A stretch of DNA of 6,775 nucleotides from JBEEMU01 sp043778315 (GTDB lineage: Bacteria; Bacteroidota; Bacteroidia; Chitinophagales; Saprospiraceae): the NCBI GenBank assembly GCA_043778315.1, contig JAYWGJ010000187.1:1-6775 (forward strand). The letters run 5' to 3'. Position 1 is the first letter of the stretch; each line of letters opens with the position of its first letter. Made by a program: the position numbers and the translations under genes. The notes under the pieces were generated by a model that saw only the letters and a list, made by a program, of their open reading frames with translations, had not been told where the DNA came from and did not search any database. This document shows positions 1 to 6,629 of the stretch, piece by piece.

Positions 1-98
1 CGCTTGTTTTTGGGCGCGTCATAGGCAAAGGCTTGGGTTATCAATAATAAAATTGAACTTATTAGGAATAAGGTTTGTTGGGTGAGTTTTGATTTCAT
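1..98 (-). CDS. Secreted protein, N-terminal fragment (signal peptide)
   Basis: This is the 5' end of a gene that runs off the left edge; 32 codons are visible. The protein begins MKSKLTQQ, followed by a hydrophobic stretch (about residues 9-21, rich in L and I) and ends its leader with TQAFA, a good signal peptidase I site after residue 25. The mature protein would start YDAPKNK. The ATG is the only start available: going upstream the frame contains no other ATG before it meets a TAA stop. There is no Shine-Dalgarno sequence, which is normal in Bacteroidota. The gene is divergent from pabB across a 209-base AT-rich gap. The product is exported to the periplasm, outer membrane or medium, but nothing of the functional domain is in the window, so no function can be given. 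That it is a real gene is inferred from the well-formed signal peptide. Confidence 0.72.
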   Translation of the reverse strand, partial: MKSKLTQQTLFLISSILLLITQAFAYDAPKNK

Positions 99-165
99 AA
101 GTTTTGAATTAAATAAAAAATGAAAAAATGTGACGGGTAAGTTTTGATTTTAAAAATGAAAAAAT
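80..165. repeat. Two pairs of short direct repeats in the divergent intergenic region
   Basis: A 16-base motif, GGGT(G/A)AGTTTTGATTT, occurs at 80-95 and again at 135-150 with one mismatch; a partial copy (AAGTTTTGAATT) lies at 99-110. The first copy falls within codons 2-6 of the minus-strand secreted-protein gene, the second 55 bases upstream of it. A separate 14-base perfect repeat, AAAAATGAAAAAAT, lies at 116-129 and 152-165. The repeats may be a local duplication or regulator sites for the divergent genes. The second pair is low-complexity and could be chance in such AT-rich DNA. Confidence 0.45.
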
Positions 166-307
166 AAATATTTGTTATACTACAAATAGTAAAAAATAAT
201 ATTAGTAATTGTTTAATTTAAAATAATTATATTAAAATAAAAATTAATATTAAGAAAGTATAATATTAAAATAATTTAAAATATCAATAATAGTTAAAAA
301 AAACAAT

Positions 308-1594
308 TTGAACGAAAATTTTACAATTCAGGTCGAAAACAGTTTTATATTTAAGCAAAAAGCCTTAGAATGGGCAAGCGGTTTTGACGTATTCTGCTTT
401 TTATGTAATAACTCGGATAAGCAAAACGGCTTTAAAACCCTACTTGCGGTCGATGCTTTGCGCAGCTATCCTAATTCAGACCTCACTAAGACAAAGTTAG
501 TCAAAAATAACATATTAAACAATGCTTATTTGTTTGGTCATTTTGGCTATGATTACAAAAACGAAATAGAAAACTTGGTTTCCGAAAACCCGGACGGCGT
601 TAATTTTGCCGATGTGCATTTGTTTGAGCCTCGTTATTTATTAGCCTTTGAAGGCGAATTTGTGACAGTTATTTTAAATCACTCCGACGTTTCGGCTGCT
701 GATTTATTGGCGCAAATAGCGCAACAAAATACGCCTGCCGCTTACGCGCCGACCACTCAAAACCGCATCTCGCTCACGCCGCGCATCGCTCGCGAAGACT
801 ACCTGCGCACCGTCCGCGACCTGCAAGCGCACATCGTAGCGGGCGACGTGTATGAAGTGAATTTTTGCCAAGAGTTTTTTGCCGAAAACGCAGTGATAAA
901 CCCGCTTGCGGTCTTTTTGCGCTTGCTGCAAAAAACAAATTCGCCGTTCAGTACTTTTTATCGTTGCCACGATAAATACTTGATGTGTAGCAGCCCTGAG
1001 CGGTTTTTGCGCAAAAACGGCGCGACCCTTACCTCCGAACCCATAAAAGGCACGGCGCGGCGCGGCAGCACACCCGAAGCCGACGCAGTGATACGCGACA
1101 CCTTATATAATAGCGAAAAAGACCGCGCCGAAAACGTGATGATTGTCGACCTCGTCCGCAACGACCTCGCCCGCACCTGCGTAGCGGGTAGCGTAGAAGT
1201 AAAGGAGCTTTTCGGCATTTACAGCTTCGCACAAGTGCATCAGATGATTTCGACGATACGCGGTACGCTCCGTCCCGACCGCTCGGCACTCGACGCGCTA
1301 CACGCCGCCTTCCCTGCGGGCAGCATGACGGGCGCGCCAAAAATAATGGCAATGCAACTCATAGAACGCTACGAACGAACGCGGCGCGGCGTATATTCGG
1401 GTTCGGTAGGGTACTTCACGCCCGACGACGATTTTGATTTCAACGTCGTTATCCGCAGCTTTTTGTACAACGCGGCTACGCAATATTTATCGGCGCAAGT
1501 AGGCGGCGCAATAGTTTATGACAGCGTCGCGGAAGCCGAATACGACGAATGTATGCTCAAACTGCAAGGCTTGATAGCGACGCTCGAGCCGTAA
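308..1594 (+). CDS. pabB: Aminodeoxychorismate synthase component I (PabB)
   Basis: PabB converts chorismate plus ammonia, supplied by the PabA glutaminase, to 4-amino-4-deoxychorismate, the precursor of p-aminobenzoate and folate, in the cytoplasm. The 428-residue protein has a divergent N-terminal part (about 1-150, with FGHFGYDYKNEIE at 76-88) and a full chorismate-binding domain (about 155-425). Visible family motifs are GDVYEVNFCQ at 179-188, EPIKGTARRG at 244-253, EKDRAENVMIVDLVRNDLAR at 270-289, PAGSMTGAPKIMAM at 336-349, GVYSGSVGYF at 361-370 and GGAIVYDSVAEAEYDE at 399-414. The lysine of PIKGT (residue 247) is the residue typical of PabB, where anthranilate synthase TrpE usually has PIAGT. 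The start is apparently TTG: a stop lies at 272-274 and no ATG, GTG or other TTG intervenes, while the first internal methionine lies deep in the catalytic domain. The gene ends after this domain, so it is not fused to PabA or PabC. The first 400 or so bases are AT-rich and the rest GC-rich. No pab or folate gene is adjacent. Confidence 0.93.
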   Translation: MNENFTIQVENSFIFKQKALEWASGFDVFCFLCNNSDKQNGFKTLLAVDALRSYPNSDLTKTKLVKNNILNNAYLFGHFGYDYKNEIENLVSENPDGVNFADVHLFEPRYLLAFEGEFVTVILNHSDVSAADLLAQIAQQNTPAAYAPTTQNRISLTPRIAREDYLRTVRDLQAHIVAGDVYEVNFCQEFFAENAVINPLAVFLRLLQKTNSPFSTFYRCHDKYLMCSSPERFLRKNGATLTSEPIKGTARRGSTPEADAVIRDTLYNSEKDRAENVMIVDLVRNDLARTCVAGSVEVKELFGIYSFAQVHQMISTIRGTLRPDRSALDALHAAFPAGSMTGAPKIMAMQLIERYERTRRGVYSGSVGYFTPDDDFDFNVVIRSFLYNAATQYLSAQVGGAIVYDSVAEAEYDECMLKLQGLIATLEP

Positions 1595-1932
1595 AAAAAC
1601 TATAAACCAAATTTTATTTGGCTATTTTCAATGTTGTCAATTCATAGATTTGCCTTTATTGTATCTCAAATACAAAAAAATATTTATTTGTTTTATTCAA
1701 AAATAAAAATACAATATATTCATAATCAGTTAGTTATAATATATTAAAAATAAAAAATAAAAAATATATAAAAAAAAATATCTTTAAATGTGACTACTTA
1801 TAAAAAATGTATATAAATTTGTGTTTTAACAATTAATTAATATAATTATTTGTTAATTCATTACCCATTTATTACCAAAGTTTTAACCAATATTATTTTA
1901 ACCTTTTTTCAAAACCAAATTTTCAGACAGGT
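1595..1932. other. AT-rich spacer between pabB and the susC-like gene
   Basis: This 338-base stretch holds no gene I can support: all frames are broken by frequent stops. It is dominated by A and T tracts, most densely at 1741-1780, which suggests bent DNA. Just after the pabB stop is a perfect 6-base inverted repeat (CCAAAT at 1607-1612, ATTTGG at 1616-1621) without a proper T run, at best a weak terminator. A second small palindrome, TTGTAT-5-ATACAA, lies at 1659-1675. The stretch must contain the promoter of the susC/susD pair unless that pair is transcribed through from pabB. Confidence 0.6.
1789..1821 (+). promoter_or_regulatory. Candidate Bacteroidota-type promoter for the susC/susD pair
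   Basis: TAAATTTG at 1814-1821 matches the Bacteroidota -7 consensus TAnnTTTG exactly. A TGTG at 1789-1792, one base from the usual TTTG -33 box, lies 21 bases upstream, within the known spacing range. Transcription would start near 1826-1830 and give a leader of roughly 105 bases. A second exact -7 match, TAGATTTG at 1645-1652, has a perfect TTTG at 1617-1620, but the 24-base spacing is a little long and the leader would be about 275 bases. In DNA this AT-rich either match could be chance. Confidence 0.33.
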
Positions 1933-4900
1933 ATGAAGAAATTTACACTCATTCTCTCTATGTTGCTGTTGCTGACGGGCTATGCTCTCGCGCAGCGGAC
2001 TATTACGGGAGTCGTAACCGATGCCAAAGGTGCTGCATTAGCCACCGCAACGGTTCTCGAAAAAGGTACTACGAACGGCGCAATTACCGACATGGACGGT
2101 AAGTACAGCATCACTGTACCCGAAGGTAGCACCTTAGTATTTAGTATGACGGGCTTCGATGCGCAAGAGATTGCGGTCGGCGCGTCCAAATCTATCAGCG
2201 TATCGCTCGCCGAAGGCACGGTGCTGAAGGACGTGGTGGTGACGGCACTGGGGATTTCGCGGGAAGCGAAGTCGCTGGGGTATGGCGTAACACAAGTTAA
2301 AGGCTCCGATGTAGCGGGTTCAGGCGAGGTAAATGCAGTACAAGGATTAGCTGCCAAGGCATCTGGTATCCAGGTTATTGGGTCGGGTGGAACGCCTGGC
2401 GCGTCGTCTAAAATCTTGATTCGCGGTAACTCGACTTTTACGGGTAACAATCAACCATTGTTTGTGGTAGATGGTGTGCCTTACGACAATCAAACATCGA
2501 GTACATCTGCGGGTGACAATCCTTTTAATCCAAATCTTCAAGGCGTTAATAACTCTAACCGTGCGTTAGATATTAACCCCGACGATATTGAGACTATAAG
2601 CGTATTGAAAGGTCCATCTGCATCTGCATTGTATGGTACAAGAGCATCGAGCGGTGTAGTGTTGATAACTACTAAACGTGGTGCAAAAAAGAAAAATGGC
2701 GCAATAGCAGTCGACTTTTCATCCAGTATATCAGTAGATGAGGTTAATAAACTACCCGCAATGCAAAGAGAGTACGCACAAGGTACTGGCGGCGGTGCTA
2801 TAAACGCAGACACTACAGCTAAGGCTGCGGGCAATTTTTCAACATTTGATAATAATACATTAACGGGTGGAACGCCACAAAGCTGGGGTCCACGCATAGG
2901 TAGTAACGGCGATGCGCGATATGCCAACGCTTATAATAATTATGATATTTACTTCAAAAGAGGTATTACCTATAATAACAATATAGCGATTAGTATGGGC
3001 AACGATAACACTAATATTCGTTTTTCGTATGGTAATACTTCTCAATCAGGTATTGTTCCCAACACTAATCTTGCGCGGAATACATTTCGTGTGAACGCAG
3101 ACTCTAAAATTGATAAGTTAAGTATTAGAACATCAGCAGCATTCACTAGTACCGCAGGAACAAAAGCTCAAAACGGTAGTAACTTATCTGGTGTAATGCT
3201 AACATTAGCGCGTATGCCTGCTAGCTTTAATATGTTGGGTGGTAATGGTGAAAATGGGTATGATACACAAAGCGGTGACGGCTATCGTTACCAAGGCAAT
3301 TACGACAATCCATTGTGGTCGGTTTATAATAACCCGTTCAAAGACGAAGTTAATCGTCTGAACGGTAATATTCAATTGGGTTATGAGGTAAATAAATGGT
3401 TTAATGTATCTTATCGCTTAGGCGCAGATAGTTATTCTGATACCCGCAAACAAATATTTGCAATTGGCTCAAACACCATACCTACTTCGGGTGAAATTCA
3501 GGAGAATGCACTTAATCACTTAGAGGTAAACTCTGATTTACTATTGAACTTTAAAAAGGATATTACTAAAGACTTTACTGCAGGGCTTACTTTGGGCAAT
3601 AACCTTAACCACAGGTTTGATAAAGACCTATTTACGCGCGGTCGTACTTTAACTATACCTAATTTCTATAATATGTCGAACGCCACGGAGCGTTATGTTA
3701 GCGAAAGTCAGGCAACTAAACGATTAGCAGGTTTCTTTTTTGATGCCAATTTTGCATTCAAAAATATGTTGTACCTCAATGTTACTGGTCGTCAGGACTA
3801 CTCTTCTACCTTTGGAGCTAAACGCAGAGAAAGCGGGTTTTTCTATCCAGGAGCCAACTTGTCGTTTGTCTTTACCGAGTTAATACCTAAAAATAACATT
3901 CTTTCTTTTGGTAAACTACGCGCATCTTACGCGCAAACAGGTATAGAGCCTTCGCCATACACTACGCGTAATTACTATACCTCACGGGGCTTTACTGATG
4001 GCTTTACCGACGGACTAAGCTTTCCTTATGGTGGGCAAAATGGCTTTGGTTTAAGTACAACCTTAGGCAATCAAAACCTAGAGCCTGAGTTGGTCACTGC
4101 TTACGAGGCAGGTATTAACCTCAGATTTTTGGGTAATAGAATTAATTTAGATGTCAATTATTACAATCAAACCAGCTCTAACCTATTGGTAGCTCGCCCA
4201 ATTCCTGTAACAACTGGTTTTGATGCACAACGCGCTAATATTGGTAAAATGAGAAACCAAGGTATCGAGATAGAGTTAAGTGCAGACATCATCAAGGCTA
4301 AAGAACAAGGAAAATTCAACTGGAATCTTTCAGGTAACTTTACGCGCAACCGCAACGAGGTACTTGCACTTGCGCCTGGCGTAGATGAGATTGACTTAGA
4401 GGCTGCCTTCGAGTCTATTGGTTCATTTGCTATTGTGGGACAACCTTATGGCGTATTATACGCCACAAAATGGTTGCGCAACCCTAACGGTGATTTAATT
4501 ATTAACCCAGCAACGGGTTTACCAAAGGTTGATCCTACACGCGGAAAGGTAGGCAATCCTTATCCTGATTTCACAGCAGGCATACGCAACACTTTATCAT
4601 GGAAAGGCGTAACCGTCGGTGCATTATTAGATATTCGTAAAGGTGGAGACATTTGGGGCGGTACAGTTGCCCGTATTAATCGTTTTGGCACGAGTGCTGC
4701 TAGTGGCGACCGTAACCGAACTTATATTGTAGAGGGCGTAGTAGCTACTACGTTACCTACAGGAGAAGTAACTTACGCGGCTAATAAAAAACCTATTAGT
4801 GCCAATTCTTACTTCTCTAACTATTTAGGTGATGGTTCTGCTTCTGCTACCGAAAATGCTATTTTTGATGGCTCATGGATACGGTTGCGCGAGGTGTCAC

Positions 4901-5112
4901 TTACTTATGATGTACCTGCTAAACTAATCGGACCTGCTTTTCGCAACCTTAGTGTTTTTGCAACAGGTAGAAACCTTTGGTTAAGCACTAAATATCCAGG
5001 TGTTGATCCTGAAACAAGTTTGACAGGTGCAAGTTCTAACGTAGGTGGTTTTGACTATTTTAATATGCCAAGTACCAAATCCTATGTATTGGGTCTGCGT
5101 GTTGGGTTCTAA
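1933..5112 (+). CDS. SusC/RagA-family TonB-dependent outer-membrane transporter
   Basis: This protein forms an outer-membrane beta-barrel that imports an oligomeric nutrient using TonB-ExbBD energy, with a SusD-type lid protein. Residues 1-20 are a signal peptide (MKKF, then a leucine-rich core, ending YALA before QRTITG). Residues 22 to about 95 form the carboxypeptidase-regulatory-like domain (ITGVVTDAKG, TNGAITDMDGKYSI). The TonB-box region follows at 98-107 (LKDVVVTALG). The plug spans about 115-250, with the SusC hallmarks IRGNSTFTGNNQPLFVVDGVPY at 163-184 split as IRGNS and PLFVVDGVP, plus DIETISVLKGPSASALYG and GVVLITTKRG at 218-250. The remainder is the barrel, ending in LREVSLTYD, a GRNLWLSTKYPGVDPETS motif and a terminal phenylalanine (RVGF). 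At 1059 residues it is full length and intact. It lacks the N-terminal STN extension found in transporters that signal through anti-sigma factors. Known substrates of the family include glycans and peptides; nothing here shows which. Codon use shifts strongly near base 2281, from GC-rich to AT-rich. Confidence 0.95.
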   Translation: MKKFTLILSMLLLLTGYALAQRTITGVVTDAKGAALATATVLEKGTTNGAITDMDGKYSITVPEGSTLVFSMTGFDAQEIAVGASKSISVSLAEGTVLKDVVVTALGISREAKSLGYGVTQVKGSDVAGSGEVNAVQGLAAKASGIQVIGSGGTPGASSKILIRGNSTFTGNNQPLFVVDGVPYDNQTSSTSAGDNPFNPNLQGVNNSNRALDINPDDIETISVLKGPSASALYGTRASSGVVLITTKRGAKKKNGAIAVDFSSSISVDEVNKLPAMQREYAQGTGGGAINADTTAKAAGNFSTFDNNTLTGGTPQSWGPRIGSNGDARYANAYNNYDIYFKRGITYNNNIAISMGNDNTNIRFSYGNTSQSGIVPNTNLARNTFRVNADSKIDKLSIRTSAAFTSTAGTKAQNGSNLSGVMLTLARMPASFNMLGGNGENGYDTQSGDGYRYQGNYDNPLWSVYNNPFKDEVNRLNGNIQLGYEVNKWFNVSYRLGADSYSDTRKQIFAIGSNTIPTSGEIQENALNHLEVNSDLLLNFKKDITKDFTAGLTLGNNLNHRFDKDLFTRGRTLTIPNFYNMSNATERYVSESQATKRLAGFFFDANFAFKNMLYLNVTGRQDYSSTFGAKRRESGFFYPGANLSFVFTELIPKNNILSFGKLRASYAQTGIEPSPYTTRNYYTSRGFTDGFTDGLSFPYGGQNGFGLSTTLGNQNLEPELVTAYEAGINLRFLGNRINLDVNYYNQTSSNLLVARPIPVTTGFDAQRANIGKMRNQGIEIELSADIIKAKEQGKFNWNLSGNFTRNRNEVLALAPGVDEIDLEAAFESIGSFAIVGQPYGVLYATKWLRNPNGDLIINPATGLPKVDPTRGKVGNPYPDFTAGIRNTLSWKGVTVGALLDIRKGGDIWGGTVARINRFGTSAASGDRNRTYIVEGVVATTLPTGEVTYAANKKPISANSYFSNYLGDGSASATENAIFDGSWIRLREVSLTYDVPAKLIGPAFRNLSVFATGRNLWLSTKYPGVDPETSLTGASSNVGGFDYFNMPSTKSYVLGLRVGF

Positions 5113-5143
5113 TTTTTATAGTCTTATCTATTAATAATTTAAC

Positions 5144-5180
5144 AAAAATATCATTTTATAATATGAAAAAAATATCATTT
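5144..5180 (+). repeat. 13-base direct repeat across the susD-like start codon
   Basis: AAAAATATCATTT occurs at 5144-5156, just upstream of the susD-like ATG, and again at 5168-5180 in codons 2-6 of the gene. The copies are offset by 24 bases. It may be the remnant of a small tandem duplication that placed the start-codon context twice, or chance in AT-rich sequence. Confidence 0.5.
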
Positions 5181-6551
5181 ATTTTACTCTTCGGAGTAGC
5201 ACTGGTTACGCAGGGCTGCAAGTCATTCTTAGATGGCAACGAAATTTCTCCCAATAGCCCCGTATCTGCTACCCCTGCACTATTACTTTCTACGGTCGAG
5301 GTCTCCACTTTTGCTAATTTCAGTGGACAATTGTCGCGTAGTAGCTCTATTTTAATGCAACAATCGCAAGGGGTACTTAATCAAGCAGAAGACGTAGCAA
5401 TTTATACTATTTTAGAAGGTGATAACACCAACGAATGGTCTTCTATTTATACAGGCGCCTTAAATAACTCCAAAGCATTAATGGACTTAGCAGGAGATAA
5501 AAGCCCTAACTATCGCGGTATTGCAAAAATCTTGTATGCCTTAAATCTCGGATTAGCTACAGATATATGGGGCGATGTGCCTAATAGTGACGCATTAAAA
5601 GGATTGACAGGTCAAATAGACGCGAAATATGACAGTCAAGAAGCAATTTATGCCGCTATACAAGCCATGCTTTCTGATGCAATTGTAGATTTGGGTAAAA
5701 CAAGCAATTTGATTGAGCCTGGTGACGATGATTATATTTTCAAAGGCGACACAGACAAATGGATAGCAACAGCGAATGCACTTAAAGCGCGCTATGCCAA
5801 CCATTTATCTAAAAAAAGTAATTATAGTCCCACTACCGTATTAGCGAATGCAAATGCGGCATTAGCTACAATGACAGCAAACGGAGCAGCAGATGCAAAG
5901 TGCGTTTTTACGGCTGCTGGAAACGAGTTAAATCAATGGTATGCTTATAACGACCAAAGAGGTGATTACATCAAAATGGGTAAATTTTTTATTGATTTGA
6001 TGGCGAACACCAACGACCCACGTTTAGCAAAGTATGCCACAAAAGATGCAGCAGGAGGATACTCAGGTTCGCCCTTAGCCAATGACCCGACATCAAAAGA
6101 TAGATCTGCAATGGGTACTTATTTTGGCACTGATGCGGCTCCTATCCCTTTGGTTACCTATGTAGAATTGAAGTTTATTCAGGCAGAGGCAATGTTTAGA
6201 ATGGGTAATAAAATTGATGCCGCAACAGCATTTAATACTGCTGTCATAGATAATATTACGCAGGTAACGGGTGCTGCACCAACGGCTGCTTACATAGCCG
6301 CTAGTGCGTCAGAAACAGATGCTACTATCACATTAGAAAAAATAATGACTCAGAAGTATATTGCGATGTTCACGCAGCCAGAAGTGTGGACAGATTGGAG
6401 ACGAACTGGGTTTCCAACCTTGGCAGCTGATACTCGCGGTGCTGTCATCGATATTCCGCGTCGTTTCCCCACACCGCTTACGGAGCGTTTATACAATCCA
6501 AAAGCAACCGTAATAAGTAATATTTTGACTAAAATGTGGTGGGATAACTAA
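5163..6551 (+). CDS. SusD/RagB-family outer-membrane lipoprotein
   Basis: This is the surface-exposed partner of the SusC-like transporter, acting as a hinged lid that binds substrate over the barrel. Residues 1-18 are a lipoprotein signal ending VTQG before Cys19, which would be lipidated; KSFLDGNE follows. The sequence fits the SusD-like_2 branch (SusD and RagB lipoproteins). Family motifs are NEISPNSPVSATPALLL at 26-42, the ATDIWGDVPNSDAL segment at 132-145, YVELKFIQAEAMFRMG at 333-348, and near the C terminus QKYIAMFTQPEVWTDWRRTG at 397-416 followed by IPRRFPTPLTERLYNP at 431-446. Helices between about 90 and 210 (for example YRGIAKILYALNLGLATD) fit the TPR-like scaffold. The 462 residues are a normal length and the protein is intact, ending KMWWDN. 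It starts 50 bases after the susC-like stop, without a terminator between, so the two are probably co-transcribed. The protein is alanine-rich and shows no carbohydrate-specific feature that would identify the ligand. Confidence 0.94.
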   Translation: MKKISFILLFGVALVTQGCKSFLDGNEISPNSPVSATPALLLSTVEVSTFANFSGQLSRSSSILMQQSQGVLNQAEDVAIYTILEGDNTNEWSSIYTGALNNSKALMDLAGDKSPNYRGIAKILYALNLGLATDIWGDVPNSDALKGLTGQIDAKYDSQEAIYAAIQAMLSDAIVDLGKTSNLIEPGDDDYIFKGDTDKWIATANALKARYANHLSKKSNYSPTTVLANANAALATMTANGAADAKCVFTAAGNELNQWYAYNDQRGDYIKMGKFFIDLMANTNDPRLAKYATKDAAGGYSGSPLANDPTSKDRSAMGTYFGTDAAPIPLVTYVELKFIQAEAMFRMGNKIDAATAFNTAVIDNITQVTGAAPTAAYIAASASETDATITLEKIMTQKYIAMFTQPEVWTDWRRTGFPTLAADTRGAVIDIPRRFPTPLTERLYNPKATVISNILTKMWWDN

Positions 6552-6573
6552 TTTCCACCTCAACAACACCCAT

Positions 6574-6613
6574 AAAAAAAGCCGCTCCCCTTCATAGGGT
6601 GAGCGGCTTTTTT
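6574..6613. terminator. Bidirectional intrinsic terminator between the susD-like gene and nadB
   Basis: A perfect 7-base stem, GCCGCTC (6581-6587) with GAGCGGC (6601-6607), is extended by CCC (6588-6590) pairing with GGG (6597-6599) after a single bulged T; the loop is TTCATA. Seven A residues (6574-6580) precede the stem and six T residues (6608-6613) follow it. The hairpin therefore has a T run on either strand and can end both the susC/susD transcript and the convergent nadB transcript. It lies 22 bases after the susD-like stop and 16 bases after the nadB stop. Confidence 0.92.
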
Positions 6614-6629
6614 ATTTCAATCCCCAAAA

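Noticed and set aside
143..174. Promoter for pabB: TTTG at 143-146 with TAAATATTTG at 165-174
   Set aside because: The downstream element has four bases between TA and TTTG instead of two, so it does not match the TAnnTTTG consensus; no better match was found on the plus strand in 99-307.
183..191. Minus-strand promoter box for the left-edge gene (reads TACTATTTG on the minus strand)
   Set aside because: It has three bases rather than two between TA and TTTG, so it misses the consensus by one base.
704..1483. Several open frames on the minus strand opposite pabB (61-107 codons)
   Set aside because: They overlap a gene with a complete set of catalytic motifs, lie where its GC-rich codons make stops rare on the other strand, and their products are arginine- or serine-rich without recognisable domains.
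308..1594. Anthranilate synthase component I (TrpE) or isochorismate synthase as the identity of the chorismate-binding enzyme
   Set aside because: The PIKGT motif with lysine fits PabB rather than the PIAGT of TrpE, and no trp genes are adjacent. Isochorismate synthases differ in the GDVYEVN-like region.
1607..1621. Intrinsic terminator after pabB
   Set aside because: The inverted repeat is only six mostly A/T pairs with a three-base loop and no T run directly after it; it is too weak to call.
1980..3045. Minus-strand open frames of 61-156 codons opposite the first third of the susC-like gene
   Set aside because: They are antisense to conserved signal peptide, plug and barrel motifs; the predicted proteins have no motifs, signal peptides or plausible start contexts.
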